From positions 156,700-220,699 of the forward strand of contig JASANG010000523.1 in NCBI GenBank assembly GCA_030248215.1: a stretch of 64,000 bases of DNA, given 5' to 3'. The stretch comes from Enoplolaimus lenunculus. Its lineage: Eukaryota; Nematoda; Enoplea; Enoplida; Thoracostomopsidae. The notes under the pieces are model-generated. The model did not search any database. It worked only from the letters and a program-made list of their open reading frames with translations, and was not told the origin of the DNA. The translations under genes and the position numbers were made by a program. Positions 49,401 to 62,050 of this stretch are shown piece by piece. The first letter of the stretch is position 1, and each line of letters opens with the position of its first letter.

Positions 49401-51551
49401 AACACATGGAACACATTTTGTCCCTATTACAATAGTGGGTAACATTTTGTCAGCACGTTAATCGGCTATGAAAATCAAAAAATTTCAGTTGTCTCCTATT
49501 TTGACGTGACATTCACTGTATACACTCAAATAGTCAAATATCATACGACATTGAAAATGTTGTCTGCGCTTTTAAAAACAAAACTTTTGACAATGTTGCA
49601 GTGGTAAGTCTATTCCGCAAGTTGCTATACAACCACAATTTTCGTATAACAATCATAAATATTAGTTGGCTTGGCTGGCACCACTACCGGAGTCACAGTT
49701 TCTAAACCTGAGACTTTTCAAAAGCTGAGACTGAGACTTGGACTGAGATTACGCGAGTCTCAGGAATTTTCGAGACTTGAGACTGAGACTGACATTGAGA
49801 CACCCATCCCTAGTGTGCGGAAAAATAAACACGTGTATATGTATGTTTTAACAAGCCACTACTAAGACGAAGTCCACTTTCAAAGTGTTGTATATATTCA
49901 CTGTCAGAATATCCAATCCACAAGCCTATATTTCTCCGCTACAACCAGGGGAGGGGCTCCATGCACTATCCAACAGCCCATCACTAAATACAAAACGCCA
50001 TCTCCTCGGGCTCCGAAACGTGAGATAACCAATTATTTTTACACAAACCGTAAAAAAACAGACCGCATTGCCGCATCAATCTTGCTTGAAAAAAATTTCC
50101 TCCATTTTTCACCACATCTCGCATCACCAAAGACGTTCTTCAAATGCAGCTTTTTTCTTTAAAATTTAAAATTTGTAACCCGCTGGTTTATAGATACAAT
50201 ATATATGTTAACACACAGTCTTTATAAACACAATAATACAATAAAGAATACGCACATGTATACTATGTAACCTATGTAAACACATAATATAAAACATATA
50301 TATAATATACAACATATATATAATATATAACATATATACAGAACGACATATATATGTAAGTATGTATATTACATATATACATTGAGCAAATGGGTATTTT
50401 TCAATTCAATTTTAGTCCTTATATCCACACAGTTCACAAAGCAGCTGCAATCAAACGTTTTATACTCAGCGGCGCAACCAGAATTTCATTTCGGGACGCC
50501 AGCGGGAGGGTATATAACCTCATAAAAGAAATTGTTTTTCAATTTCAACCTCAACGATCCACAAAGTTATTCTAAATCCTATTTTAAAACAACCTTTTTA
50601 CTTGTTTCTCCAAAAATATTTCAGAACTGATATGCTCTGTATATATATTGCCCATTTTATACGTCCCTATTTGTAGTCGGTATTCTTAATGCCACAAACG
50701 GCCCGATCATTGCCAACCCGACGTATTATACACAAAATTTATTTTGATTATTTTATGGAGGTGCACAAACCTACCCCTTACATACATACATATAACTGCC
50801 ATTTTTTACTTTTTAATTTGATAAATTGCAGCCATTTATCGAAGTTTTTCACTCATTTTTTTAAAACATAGCGATGCCCGCGACAACATATGTACTACGT
50901 GCCCAGACACAGGCAGACTACGATAAACGGCGCAAAAATTATTCCTGTCCCTCCATTGTTACGTATTTTTACGTTATAAAATTAAATTAAGGTTATACAG
51001 CAATGTAATGGTTGTATCACGACAATTCGTCGCCCGACTGCTTGTAATCCAAAATTTCGCCGACTACACAATGTGTCGCCCATCATTATGGCTAGGCTCA
51101 GGATTACACTTAACATTACGTATGCTTAGATTTATTCACAACATTCTTTAGGCCAGTCATTGATGACAAGTTGTCGGTCGACGATTTGTCGTCGATTCCA
51201 ATGTAATATCATACAGCCTTTCAAGAAAAAGTTGGCAGTATATATATTCACAGTGGCGCCCGACTCTTCAACGTCCGGACTACAGGATACCGATACACCA
51301 CTGCGCTATCCTTTTTTTGAGCTGCGTAGTGATGCAGTGGCATATCCAGAATTTCCAGAGTAGGAGACGACATTGTTTGTGCTCCAGAATTTTTCCAATT
51401 TTAAACCACACTGTTAGCAAATTATTACTGATTTTAATACTTGGGGTAATTGCGTTGAACGTGTAAAATTTTTCAATTCGTGTTGTAACCTCGCAATATT
51501 GTTTACTTCAGTTATTACTGAACCAAATAAGTGCTCAATGTCAGCATGTGA

Positions 51552-51640
51552 GACATGCTTGTGAACGTTTGCCTCGGAATCCTAAGGCAACTAGTTCGAT
51601 CCTCGCTCCGTAGGTCGGCTTTTCCAGCTTCTCAGCGATA
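51552..51640 (+). repeat. tRNA-like SINE head
   Basis: GCCTCGGAATCCTAAGGCAA could form an anticodon arm, and AGTTCGATCCT is close to a B box (GGTTCGANTCC). The acceptor stem and D arm are poor. It is best read as a decayed tRNA-derived SINE head, not a working tRNA gene. Confidence 0.4.
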
Positions 51641-52183
51641 AGGGTTGAAGTACCGGTTCCTATCTAGACTAACATTCACGACAAGACATACGAATATGAT
51701 GAGTTAAAAACGAGGCTGCCCTAGCTGGTACCGATGACACAATAGCAAGAAATCAGTACTTAAAAACTTGATAAACAAGTGCCCTGCACAACTTCAATTT
51801 AGCTTGCTTTAAATTAAACCAAATAATTATTTTCTATAACTAATTTCGAAGGATTTTCGATAAACCGAAATTAAATCTTAAATTTTGAAACAAAAATCCC
51901 AATTTACACAACTACACACGTAATACTCATAAAATGTTCGAGCTTTGTTAATACTCACGCCTCTGCTGCCTTTGTTTCTTTGTGTTTTAAATTCATAATC
52001 AACAAAAAACTATTTTGTGTTCAATGTTTATGACCGAAATTTCTCAAAATTAAATATATGACGTGGCGTAAATTGCTACGCAGCAGATTGGCCTAGTCCA
52101 ATAGGTAATTCGCCTGAATATATAAATATATAATATAAATAATATATATTATATATATACATATATATATATTCTGAGATAGC

Positions 52184-52351
52184 CAGTGCCGGAGCAGGCT
52201 AGGGAGGGCCCCCCAAACTTCCTGGGTGGTTGATCGTTGCGATAATCAATATATTTTTAAATTTCTTGTTTCAAATCTTGCTTGGTATAGAGGCTCTCTT
52301 TTGGGGTGTGTCCCCCCAAATGAGGTTATAGGAGTGGCTGCTCCGGCCCTG
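52184..52351. mobile_element. 168-bp CAGTGCCGGAGCAG MITE
   Basis: The left end CAGTGCCGGAGCAGGCT and the right end GTGGCTGCTCCGGCCCTG are inverted. The inner GGGCCCCCCAAA and TGTGTCCCCCCAAATGAGG blocks recall the 4255-5002 hAT type. The flanks GAGATAGC and CAGACACC agree at five of eight bases, which fits an old 8-bp duplication. Confidence 0.55.
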
Positions 52352-53055
52352 CAGACACCACCTGCCGACACCGGTACAGCACCGTTACATATATTAACAC
52401 TCTTCAACACAGATCGCACATCAAAACGAGTACCCATGCACGGGAAATATATTTTATTGCAAATTCAAAACGGTCCTGAACCGCATGCCAAACTTGAACC
52501 AACCCCCATCAGACACCAAAAACCTTTTGCCCTTTTGTTCACGAATATGATTTTCAAACAGAAATGATGCTGTCATATGTCATATCAAACCTACGCGGCC
52601 AGTGCAGTATCTTACCTGAGACCAGAAAATCCAACAGGATCACGGTCTGGATTTACAAATATACAAGCGTTGCTGATACTCCATGATAAGGTGGTCAATT
52701 TTCTCGAACCCACAGTAGGGAAGGGAGTCTCGGGCTTGGTGTTTTTCAGGTATCGGGCTCGGTCTTAGTTTTTTTGAGTCTCGACGGTTTAGAACCGAGT
52801 TCAGAAGTCGAGGAGTCACAAATGTACCGCTGTAGAACCGGATATCAGATTTTACCGGGTATTAAACCGGATCCGGATATGCGGTCGCATCCTGTTCTAC
52901 CCACAGTTCTAGAAATTTTGATTTCACAATTGGCATTATTTAGACTACGCTTAGGGCTAGGCTTGATAACATGTAAATCATCGTAACTAATTCAAAATCT
53001 CGACCTATTAGCGGATCCAAGGGTGTCATTCCGGTCATTGCAAGACCGCCCCAAC

Positions 53056-53470
53056 TTAGCGCGACCTGATATCAGGTTCCGGTTTAATATCCGGCAAAAA
53101 ATTATATCTGTATCCGGTTCCGGTATAAACCTACCGGATACCGGATATTAACGGTTGAGGAGCCGAATATCATAAATTTGCTTCCTACAAGTGAGCGTCT
53201 TTATTTCTTTAACGTCTTGCTGGAATTTCATTTCTGGGCAAGTCAAAAAGTTCAAGTTTTGATACGTTTTCAACAACTTTTAACTTACGCAAGCGAGTGA
53301 GAGAGTTAAGCGCATTTTTGCATTAAATAATTTCAGTTTATCAGCAGCAAACAGACGAAATCCTTGAGCACGCTAAAAATACAGCGGAGAAATTATTTTA
53401 ACATCTGGTTCCTGCTCCGGTCAAAAATTCAATATCCGTATCCGGTAACTTGGTATCCGGTCGCACCCTG
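53056..53470. mobile_element. MITE-A, nearly complete copy
   Basis: Runs from a degenerate GCGCGACCTGATATCAGG to a clean GGTATCCGGTCGCACCCTG. It has CCGGTTTAATATCCGGCAAA at the left and ATATCCGTATCCGGTAACTT at the right, and shares its interior with 10131-10560 (TTTCTGGGCAAGTCAA, ATCCTTGAGCACGCTAAAA). The termini resemble hAT CAGGG ends. No coding content. Confidence 0.6.
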
Positions 53471-54272
53471 CGCCCCTCTGACATCAAAATCAACATTTTG
53501 TATAAAGGTTTAGCAGTAAAATGGCATTCGGCTTCTCACTCAATTCGCTAGACAATTTTTCTCTACTGTTATATACTCGCGCGACGCCTCTTTTAGAAAA
53601 ATTTCTGGATCCGCCACTGTCTCCACCCATCCCTGGGCTATAATTAAAACTAATACTAATATAATCTATACAACCTTACAATTACGATAATATCTCGACA
53701 TCAGCAAAACACTAAAATTCTACAAACGTCACAAAGGCGGCGGAGGGCAGGCAGCACCAAGTAGCAACAGGCTACGGCAGACACTGCGCGAGACCATCCG
53801 TTCTATCGTTTGGACTAACGATAATGTTATACATATGGCGCATAGCTCAGTCTCAATACTACAACATATATATTTATATAGTGTGCACACACTATTCATA
53901 ATGAAACACAAAAAACACACACAATATCTACCGGTCTATATTTACGTACATGGGCGTACATACAACAGGGGGACGGGCAGACGGCATACATCTCTCCCGA
54001 AATTAATGAAGATACAAGAAAAAAAAGCACATTCAAATACATGCTTTAAAATAGCCTTCTGGCTTTTAGAGGTCAACCAATTTTTTACGTCAACGACGTT
54101 ATCCTGCCGAAACGAAACGTTGGCTTCGTCACTATACACACAGAATATATATATATATACACATAATAACACATCTGCTCAAGTTCGGCAGAAGACACAG
54201 TAAAAACTAAAACACACAATTAGATATATAAAATAAAACGAAATTATATTAAAACACAATTAAAAAATATGA

Positions 54273-54641
54273 TTGCGCTATACTTTTTTGACGTCCGGCG
54301 CCGTCCGTCACCCATTCGGCGTCGTCCGTCACCTGTACGGCGTCGTCCGTCACCCATTCGGCGTCGTCCATCACCTTTACGGCGTCGTCCGTCACCCATT
54401 CGGCGTTGTGCGTCACCTGTACGGCGCCGTCCGTCACACATTCGGCGTCGTCCGTCACCTGTACAGCGCCGTCCGCCACCCATTCGGCGTCGTCCGTCAC
54501 CTGCACGGCGCCGCCCGTCACCCGTACGACGTCGTCCGTCACTGTACGGCGTCGTACGCAAATAACTCACATACGATACCGTGTAGTGACGGACGGCGCC
54601 GTACGGGTGACGGACGGCGCCGCTCGACAAGTATAGCTCAA
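54273..54641. repeat. Inverted-repeat element expanded by a GC-rich 21-bp minisatellite
   Basis: The left end TTGCGCTATACTTTTTTGAC and the right end (complement TTGAGCTATACTTGTCGAGC) are inverted. Both are followed by GGCGCCGTCCGTCACCC. Between them about twelve tandem 21-bp units of the form CGGCGTCGTCCGTCACCYRT alternate between two variants (ending CCATT and CTGTA), giving a 42-bp higher-order period. It is strongly GC-rich in an AT-rich region. Because 21 is divisible by three, long repetitive frames appear on both strands. I do not consider them genes. Confidence 0.8.
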
Positions 54642-57029
54642 CCGTATATATTAAAAAAATGAAAAATACATAGCTAGGATGTGTATAGTACAAATCAAAA
54701 ACTCAGTCACACCCGCAGTCCGATCCACAGCCAATAAACAGTGAATTGAATTTTAGACTGTCCACTCTCATATCGTTAAGTATACTGGACACACAAATCT
54801 TAATCCCAAGTTTGTTTTTCTACCAATTACCACTTAATTAATACGGCGATAACTTGACCCTTCAAGCTCTGTAATGTTTTTTATAAGAACTGCGGCCCAG
54901 GGTATTGAGTACGTAACAAACCAAACGACGGCCCTAAAACAAAAAGCATCACTGGGTATGTAAAAAACACAAAATAAAACCCTGATGTGCGTTAGCCGCA
55001 TTGTGTATGCTAATGATCAAGGTTACATTCGACGGTATACAAGGCTGAATGAAACAGTTCTGGTCCAATCAAGTCCTCCCTAAAAACCTTTCACTTCAAA
55101 GCAATGTCTCCTGTTTAAGCAAAAATATATTAATGCAAACGCTGTGGGAATGTAACGAACAAGCATCCAGTTGCTGTTAATCCTAGCGGTTTAAATATTC
55201 AATAATTTTTACTTTCAATTCCTTTTTTCATATAAATCGGGCCCTGTGAAAAATCTATATCCGATCTCAACAGTCCCAGGGTTCCAATCGGAATAAAATT
55301 CAGTCGCAATTGATATTAGAGTCGGAATTCAAATGTTTTTGCCAGAATCGGAATCGAAACCGAAATTGCTTGTTGATTGTTTGGAAATAATTTCGAAAAC
55401 GTTAAATTCTTATCGGAATCGCAATTTCGATGAAACTCTGATATATAAAACGCTGTATTACATTTAAAATTTACTTTAGCATTTATTGTTTTGTACGTTA
55501 ACCGTCAGTTATTTTTCGGAATAATGGCTTAAAACTACACTTACAACAGCGAAAAAAGAAACTACTAAAACAATAAACATTAAAAACCTTACTCAAACAG
55601 TAAAGCTTAATACGAGCCAAAATACATATACACGGACACTCATTTCCGAAACAATAACAAACGCAATACGCGTTTACAGGCTGCCGAAACAAGTGATGCA
55701 AAATTTTTTTACAGTTTCCCAACAAATAACAAGAACCATTGCCACGGCTATAAACCTGCCCCCACAGGTGCGTTTAAATATCTGATGTCACCTTGTTGAA
55801 ACCAATTTATTATGCGAGTTCAATACATGATGAGAATCTCGTCATTTTCACTTAAGCTTAGGCACAGGTTCAAATTAGCCTTTAGTATTCTGGATATGTT
55901 CTCGAAGAAAACCCATTGATAACCTTTCCCACACTTCAGTAAGACAATACGTATATATAACGATAATGCCTTACAGGTGGGAATGTTACAGGTCAGGGCG
56001 TAGAATATCCTTTAGCAGCACGTTCGTATATCTAGAACAATCGCGCGTTGTTGAAAATATTTAATAGCATAAAAGCGGACTAATAACAAAAATCTTGTCA
56101 ACAAAATATTAACTACAAATTAACGAACCTGAAACGATTAAACGAGCTCAAATCAACTTAACAAGTATGGAACAAACAAAGCATCGCTTGCTAAAAATCG
56201 AAAATAACAATATAATTTGTTTCGCGTCAACCACCGCAGGGATATTAGCCTAAATCTTTAACAAAACACTGTAACATTTGTAATTACCGTACAAGAAACG
56301 ACTAAACGGCCAAATCCAACTAACTTAGCATTTCATGCTAAACCGGAAATAATCATAAGGACACGGTAGTGTCTCTTATAATATGTTTTATCCAAAATTT
56401 TTGATTCATTACGCTGTCCAGATTTTCAGACTACCGATTCAGATGCAGTTCATTTTTCACATACAGCAACAAACCAATGTGTACTTGCTTCATGACACAA
56501 AGTAACACTTTCGACTTCGATGGTCACAAACTGGATCAAAATCATTTTTGATTTTTGTGCAAATTTTCTTTGCATTTTGACTCAGATAATTGGCGTTGAA
56601 GTAATCTAAATAACTGGGCAACTGAAAGATATACAGCTAATGCCACTTTTGGAGCATAGCGTACTGCGTTGGCTTCGATGGTTACCTTTTGAAATCTCTT
56701 CTTCAATTCCATGTATTTTCAATGGATTTATATAGTAACTTTTGTTATGATTATTTGAAAACGTAATGACAGTAGCCAATATACAATAGCTAGCTTTGAA
56801 CAAGCATTTGGATAAATTCTATAAGAGCACAAACTGTTTGTGAATGTCGTGGCGTCCACGTAAAGTTGCATGAATGTTACAAAAGTAACATTTTGTATGA
56901 CAGAAACTATGATATATTATACCCATGGTAGTTATAGGTGCCTGACGACTGGAAGACACAGAAACTGGTAACTAAGGCTTAGAATTGGGGTTATATTCAC
57001 GCTAAGGCTTAGGTTTAGGCTTAGTAGCC

Positions 57030-57245
57030 GGTGTGATAAAGTTGGATAGGCAAGGGAACGACAGCTTTTAGTTCTGTGTACTTGCAGCTGGCAATGAGGG
57101 GCGTTCTTACGAGGTTTCGATTCCATGAACGACAGATTCTTAGTTCAGTGCGCTGCCAATGAGCCGCACAGCCTTACAATTAGCTTTTGAGTTTTCAAGG
57201 TTTTATGTCTTATAAGAACTTTATGGTCACAAGTATCTTGGTTCC
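57030..57245 (-). repeat. tRNA-derived SINE-like repeat, copy 1
   Basis: On the minus strand the 74-nt segment 57173-57100 reads as a tRNA-like head with a B box GGAATCGAAACC. It is followed by a shared body (CTCATTGCCAGCTGCAAG, ACACAGAACTAAAA). The same arrangement recurs 350 bp to the right with about 85 percent visible identity. Stems are mismatched. Confidence 0.6.
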
Positions 57246-57379
57246 ATGTTTTTACTGCTGCTGCATATGAAAGCACTACATATATTTTGCCCTGGTTTTT
57301 CTATACGGTCGTCTCTTGACTGCCAACCTAGATTTTTGTTCTAGCGGGTTAATTTGCCGTTGCGCCCCCATTGTGGTAA

Positions 57380-57595
57380 CCATGTGATAAGTTGGGTAGG
57401 TTAGGGTACGACAGTTTTTAGTTCTGTGTTCTTGCAGCTGGCAATGAGAGGCGTTCCTACGAGGTTTCGATCCCATGACCGAGAGATTCACAGTCCAGCG
57501 CGCGACCACTGAGCTACGCTGCCTCACAATCAGCTACTGAGTTTTCAGGTATGTATGCTGTATAAGAACCTCAACATTACATGTATCTTAGTTCC
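57380..57595 (-). repeat. tRNA-derived SINE-like repeat, copy 2
   Basis: The minus-strand segment 57523-57450 has GTAGCTCAGTGGTCGCGCGC (A-box region with TAGCTCAGTGG), CTGGACTGTGAATC (anticodon region with GTG in the loop) and GGGATCGAAACC (B box). The acceptor and anticodon stems do not pair well, so this is a SINE head rather than tRNA-His. Flanking sequence on both sides is shared with copy 1, so the two may be a tandem duplication. Confidence 0.65.
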
Positions 57596-58446
57596 GGATC
57601 CCGCACGTCAGGAAAAACGAGAACAGGGAAACAAGGAAAAACAGAAAAAATCAAAATTTCAGCGAAATATTAGAAAAACATTGGGTTCAGAGTAATTGCT
57701 GCATAATTGTGATAAAGCCAGAAACCATCCGAAATCCAGCCAGTTTTCAAAATGACACTTTTCGGCGACAATTGCATCCACAGGTGAAATTTTCGCGTAC
57801 TGAATCAGGACACCTACAAAATTTAGATGTTAAGCTAAAATATCTACAATAAATGTCAGGCAAAGTTTTGGCGGGTCAGGGAAACTTTTAGATAAATTTG
57901 TTCTTGACGTCTGGCGTCGCGTTGCACTTAAATTTGAAGTTTGTTAAATTATATATACGTATTTGAATATTTAGCCGTCTTGTCTTTATAAACAAAACTT
58001 GCTTGCTGATAATGTTTTATGGGCATAATATGCACAATGGGTTCCACCTATGTTTCGTAATGTCTTTGTAGTCATACAAGATTCGTGATGGCCAAATGTT
58101 TCGCGTAATTCCAAAAGCAATGGTGATACTTAAACAACCGATGGACCTAAAAAGGTAGGTGGAAACCAATTGGTTGAATGAATTTCATTTGTATTTCCCT
58201 GTATTTTTGATATTACAAAAAATTTGATATACTGCGCTTTTCGCAGCATATTCTAATATTCTTAAATCAGTAAAGCACCTTTAACCAATTAGCAATCGGT
58301 TATCAACCAAACGACCTACAACTATCAAGGACACATTCTGGTTGGCAGAAGGTTTCAGTATTGAGTTGCTATTGCATACATAACCTTGGAGAACCTAGTA
58401 ATTGATTTCATGTGTTTAGTATAACTCCAATGTGACTAGTCTTATG

Positions 58447-58821
58447 CAGGAGGCGACCGGATATTAACTTAACGAATATCGGACCCGGATAGTTACTTTT
58501 TTGCAGAAACCGGATATTATTCTGACTATAAAGCTTCAATATTTGAGCACTGTTCGAAGTATTTGAGTCGCACAAATGTATATGTTATCTGAATTATAAT
58601 AAATTGTTTTCTTGAACATTTCATTTTTACTTCAGTGTATCAAAATTTAAACTTTTTGGCTTGCTCAAAAATGCAATCGCAGCAAGAAGGACAATCACTT
58701 TAAAAAAGCCGTTTAGCGAAAGTCGAAACCCCCTCCTAAATATATTTATATACCATAACCGGATACGAATATAGGTTTTTACCGGATATTAAACCAGATC
58801 CGGATATCCGTTCGCACCCTG
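58447..58821. repeat. MITE-A-type element at the outer edge of the left palindrome arm
   Basis: Starts CAGGAGGCGACCGGATATTA and ends GGATATCCGTTCGCACCCTG. Its inverted partner starts at 63752 (CAGGGTGCGAACGGATATAC) and runs off the window. Because both arms carry it at the same place, it was present before the arms were duplicated, or it is part of the element that forms them. Confidence 0.6.
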
Positions 58822-59282
58822 GTCTACGTTGCCGCGTATAACATCTTTCAACATTCTTCAGAATCATGTTAGATTGACGACGAGAGTATTTTAGATCGGG
58901 AAAGACCGCATGTTAACTGGTATCGTAAAGTCAAACGTAGAACAGGCCAAAAGCGAGAATGCTGCACTTTCCTTCAGCTTGTGAAGCAGCAAGTGCAGTG
59001 GAAACTAAACTAAAATATTATAACGTAATATTATATTGCCTGTTTATTATGTTTGCATTTCCATTTTCATTTTTCTTGTTGTTTTTGTGCGCATTACCGT
59101 CCTACATACTTAACATTTTTCTGAACGGAACAGCTAAACCGATTAATCGTAAACATTATATATTTGAGTCAAAGTAGTAAAATTAGCATCTTTTACAGGT
59201 TCTACGTTATGACTTTGTCAGTTTGTTATGTGTTAATAGACCTTTCATTGACATTTTCGGAGGTCTAATGGAAAATGCATTT

Positions 59283-60118
59283 GGGTGCAATGATCTACTA
59301 TATAAAAACTTAATCATTGGGCTTTGTGCAGGCTTTTGTATTTATATAAATGCTCTTCGTAGTTTTCATGTCTTAGGACAAAAAACAGATATTTACACGG
59401 ATAGATCTAAGCCAAAATGGACGTTCGCTGCTCACAAGGATCAAAACAAAAATTCTGTATTAACATATTTAACACCAAACTGCGTTTGGCTGCTCGCTCG
59501 CCTGGTTCACGAGTTTTCTCATTGTTGCCATAGGCGGAAAGGTTCTGAATTCACTGCAGGATTTTGTGAAATCATATTAAACACCAGCATTCTCATTACT
59601 TGTTCTGGATAAACAGATTATGTTTTTTATTGTCGAGCGTCGCTGTTTTCAAAACATCCAAAACTACAAACACCAAGTTCACGTTACATTTTGCATTATT
59701 GGGTGCAATGATCTGCTATATAAAAACTTAATCATTGGGCTTTGTGCAGGCTTTTGTATTTATATAAATGCTCTTCGTAGTTTTCATGTCTTAGGACGAA
59801 AAACAGATATTTACACGGATAAATCTAAGCCAAAATGGACGTTCGCTGCTCACAAGGATCAAAACAAAAATTCTGTATTAACATATTTAACACCAAACTG
59901 CGTTTGGCTGCTCGCTCGCCTGGTTCACGAGTTTTCTCATTGTTGCACATAGGCGGAAAGGTTCTGAATTCACTGCAGGATTTTGTGAAATCATATTAAA
60001 CACCAGCATTCTCATTATTTGTTCTGGATAAACAGATTATGTTTTTTATTGTCGAGCGTCGCTGTTTTCAAAACATCCAAAACTACAAACACCAAGTTCA
60101 CGTTACATTTTGCATTAA
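59283..60118. repeat. 418-bp tandem duplication in the left palindrome arm
   Basis: GGGTGCAATGATCTACTATA at 59283 recurs as GGGTGCAATGATCTGCTATA at 59701, and the copies are nearly identical to 59698 and 60116. The right arm has a single counterpart (about 62618-63033). The duplication therefore arose in one arm after the arms separated. The open frames of 129 and 110 codons it contains are copies of each other and resemble no known protein. Confidence 0.85.
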
Positions 60119-60890
60119 TTACATTCGGTCCTGTAAGGTATGGTTAAGAATTCTTTCAGGATATTAACTCATGTAAAGGTGGGAAACTAGTAGGTAAAGT
60201 GCCCCTAATCGGGCCATGGAAAGGATATGTTTTGTGCGTTTGATTTTAAACTGAAGCCTGTAAAGTTCAGAAACAAGAGGCTGACTTATTTTTAAATTTT
60301 ATTCGTGCAATATCTCTTCGGAAGAATCGACACCTGTTTCACACGTATGCAGAATTCATATTCAAAAATTTACTGGCGTTCCAAGCAAAAAGTTTTACTG
60401 AACATATTCGCAGCTCTCTCGCGCGCATCACTCCTCGTTATATATATATAGGCGCTGCTTTTGTTTGCCAGCGCGAGTAAATATAGTTTTACCTGCCTTC
60501 ACAATACTCATTCTATAAAACAGCTATATCAGACAGATCTAGGCTGTGATATGTCACACTGAAACATATTAGATACCACACCACAACAAAAAAACCGCAG
60601 CTTCTCCCATACCTCTTATCGTCTAGCGCACATAGAGCCTACGCCATATCTCAACGAAGACAGCTAATTTCAAGACAGGAATCGTGTTATATTCAGAATT
60701 CGAGAACAGAAGCAACCACAGCTCTCCAGCAACACAGTAGAAACGCCAGCGCAAATAGTTACCTGCCCTTCACACATAGCATAGATATCGAAAACAGCTA
60801 TATTACGAGACAAAAATATTTGCATCAAAAAGAGACGGAACAACCTTACAACACTAACTATACAACGTGAAACCGTATATGTTTTCGTCA

Positions 60891-62050
60891 GAATGCAATC
60901 GGAATTCCGGTTTCGGTTGAGAAATCCGGCCTGCTTTTCTCTATCCGGTTCGGTATTAAATCCGGTATTTTTTACCGCAATTTTTCCGTTATTTTCGGTA
61001 TTGCAAAATTTTTTTCATTTGAAAATTTACGATACATTGGCATATTGCCCCCCCCAAAGAGGTTGACTTATCTACTAAATTTGATGCACTATTGCTTCAG
61101 ATACTCATTTTGCTTAATTCAGGAATTGTTATTTCCATAATAGTTGTTTACATCGCAGTTAACACGCCATAAAAACTTTTTCGCCGCCGGGTCTTCTAAC
61201 TATAGAACTCTCATCAAAACAAAACCAACCAGCCGCAAAGAAGCAAGGCACAAAGCATTGCCACAATTTTACTGTCCCTTTTATTGTTATTCAGTTTTAT
61301 CATTTGCTAAAATACATAGCTGTAACTTACTTTTTCGAAAATATCACACCCACTCTTCCATATTCAGCAATTGTTGAAATGCGTAAAAGTGAACCAGTCG
61401 GACGCAACATAAACAAATTTTTGCTATAACAGTAACCTTAAGCTCTGTCTTGGAGAGATTCAGAATATAAACGGGTAGTAAACAATACAGGAATTGAATT
61501 CAACTCAAAATGTATACAAATATACAAAATGGATAACAAGTATATAATTTCAAAAGAGGGGCCTGAAATTTTGGTGATTGCATTACAGAGGAGGACTGGT
61601 TTTTAGCGGAAACCAAAGTGCAGCCGGGATTATAAGATATCGGAAACGGAAAGCTAAAACATACCGGTATCGAAAAACAAGAAATACTCGTTGCCGAAAA
61701 GTTGATTTTTTGCGGTGTTATTATTTTATTGCGTTTAATGGTGTAAACACACCATTCATAGAATGCAAAATCCTGAAACAAATACCAAACAACACAACAA
61801 ACACCGCAGTAGCTGGAAACGTATGATAAATTATAGAGTTAGACACAAATTAAAATTTTTGGCAATACTCGCTCAATTTTAGAATAATAAGTTAGAACAA
61901 TATGCCAATGTATCGTAAATTTTCGAATGAAAAAAATTTTCAATACCGAAAATAACGGAAAATTGCGGTAAAAAATACGGATTTAATACCGGAACCGGAT
62001 AGAGAAAAGCACCGGATTTCTCAACCGAAACCGGAATTCCGATACATTAT
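60891..62050. repeat. Inner inverted-repeat element forming the palindrome centre
   Basis: CAGAATGCAATCGGAATTCC at 60890 faces GGAATTCCGATACATTATGA at 62033. The following CCGGTTTCGG/CCGAAACCGG and GGTATTTTTTACCGCAATTTTTCC blocks, split here as GGTATTTTTTACC and GCAATTTTTCC, are mirrored on the right. This looks like a MITE-B-like element with long inverted repeats and an 850-bp core. Confidence 0.55.

Larger units (their letters stand above)
47394..58446. other. Long gene-poor stretch upstream of YPEL
   Basis: No exon with family similarity was seen on either strand. The content is AT-rich DNA with AT microsatellites (50255-50395 and 52117-52172), short inverted-repeat elements (52184-52351, 53056-53470, 54273-54641), a GGCCGGCC cluster at 48063, SINE-like repeats at 51.6 and 57 kb, and TTAGGC-type fragments. 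A 5' exon and promoter of YPEL presumably lie here but could not be placed. Confidence 0.55.

Noticed and set aside
51335-53619. A single 2.3-kb hAT element between CAGTGGCATATCC and GGATCCGCCACTG
   Set aside because: The flanking 8-mers TAGTGATG and TCTCCACC do not match, and unrelated elements lie between. Two separate fragments are more likely.
54244-54693. Long arginine-rich or Val-rich frames on both strands
   Set aside because: A 21-bp tandem repeat keeps every frame periodic and open. Nothing but the repeat is encoded.
57450-57523. tRNA-His gene
   Set aside because: A and B boxes are present, but the acceptor and anticodon stems are mismatched and a second degenerate copy with shared non-tRNA body lies nearby, so it is a SINE head.
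59223-59952. Two similar open frames (129 and 110 codons) suggesting a duplicated gene
   Set aside because: They lie in a duplicated palindrome arm, no family is recognisable, and the right-arm counterpart is not kept open.
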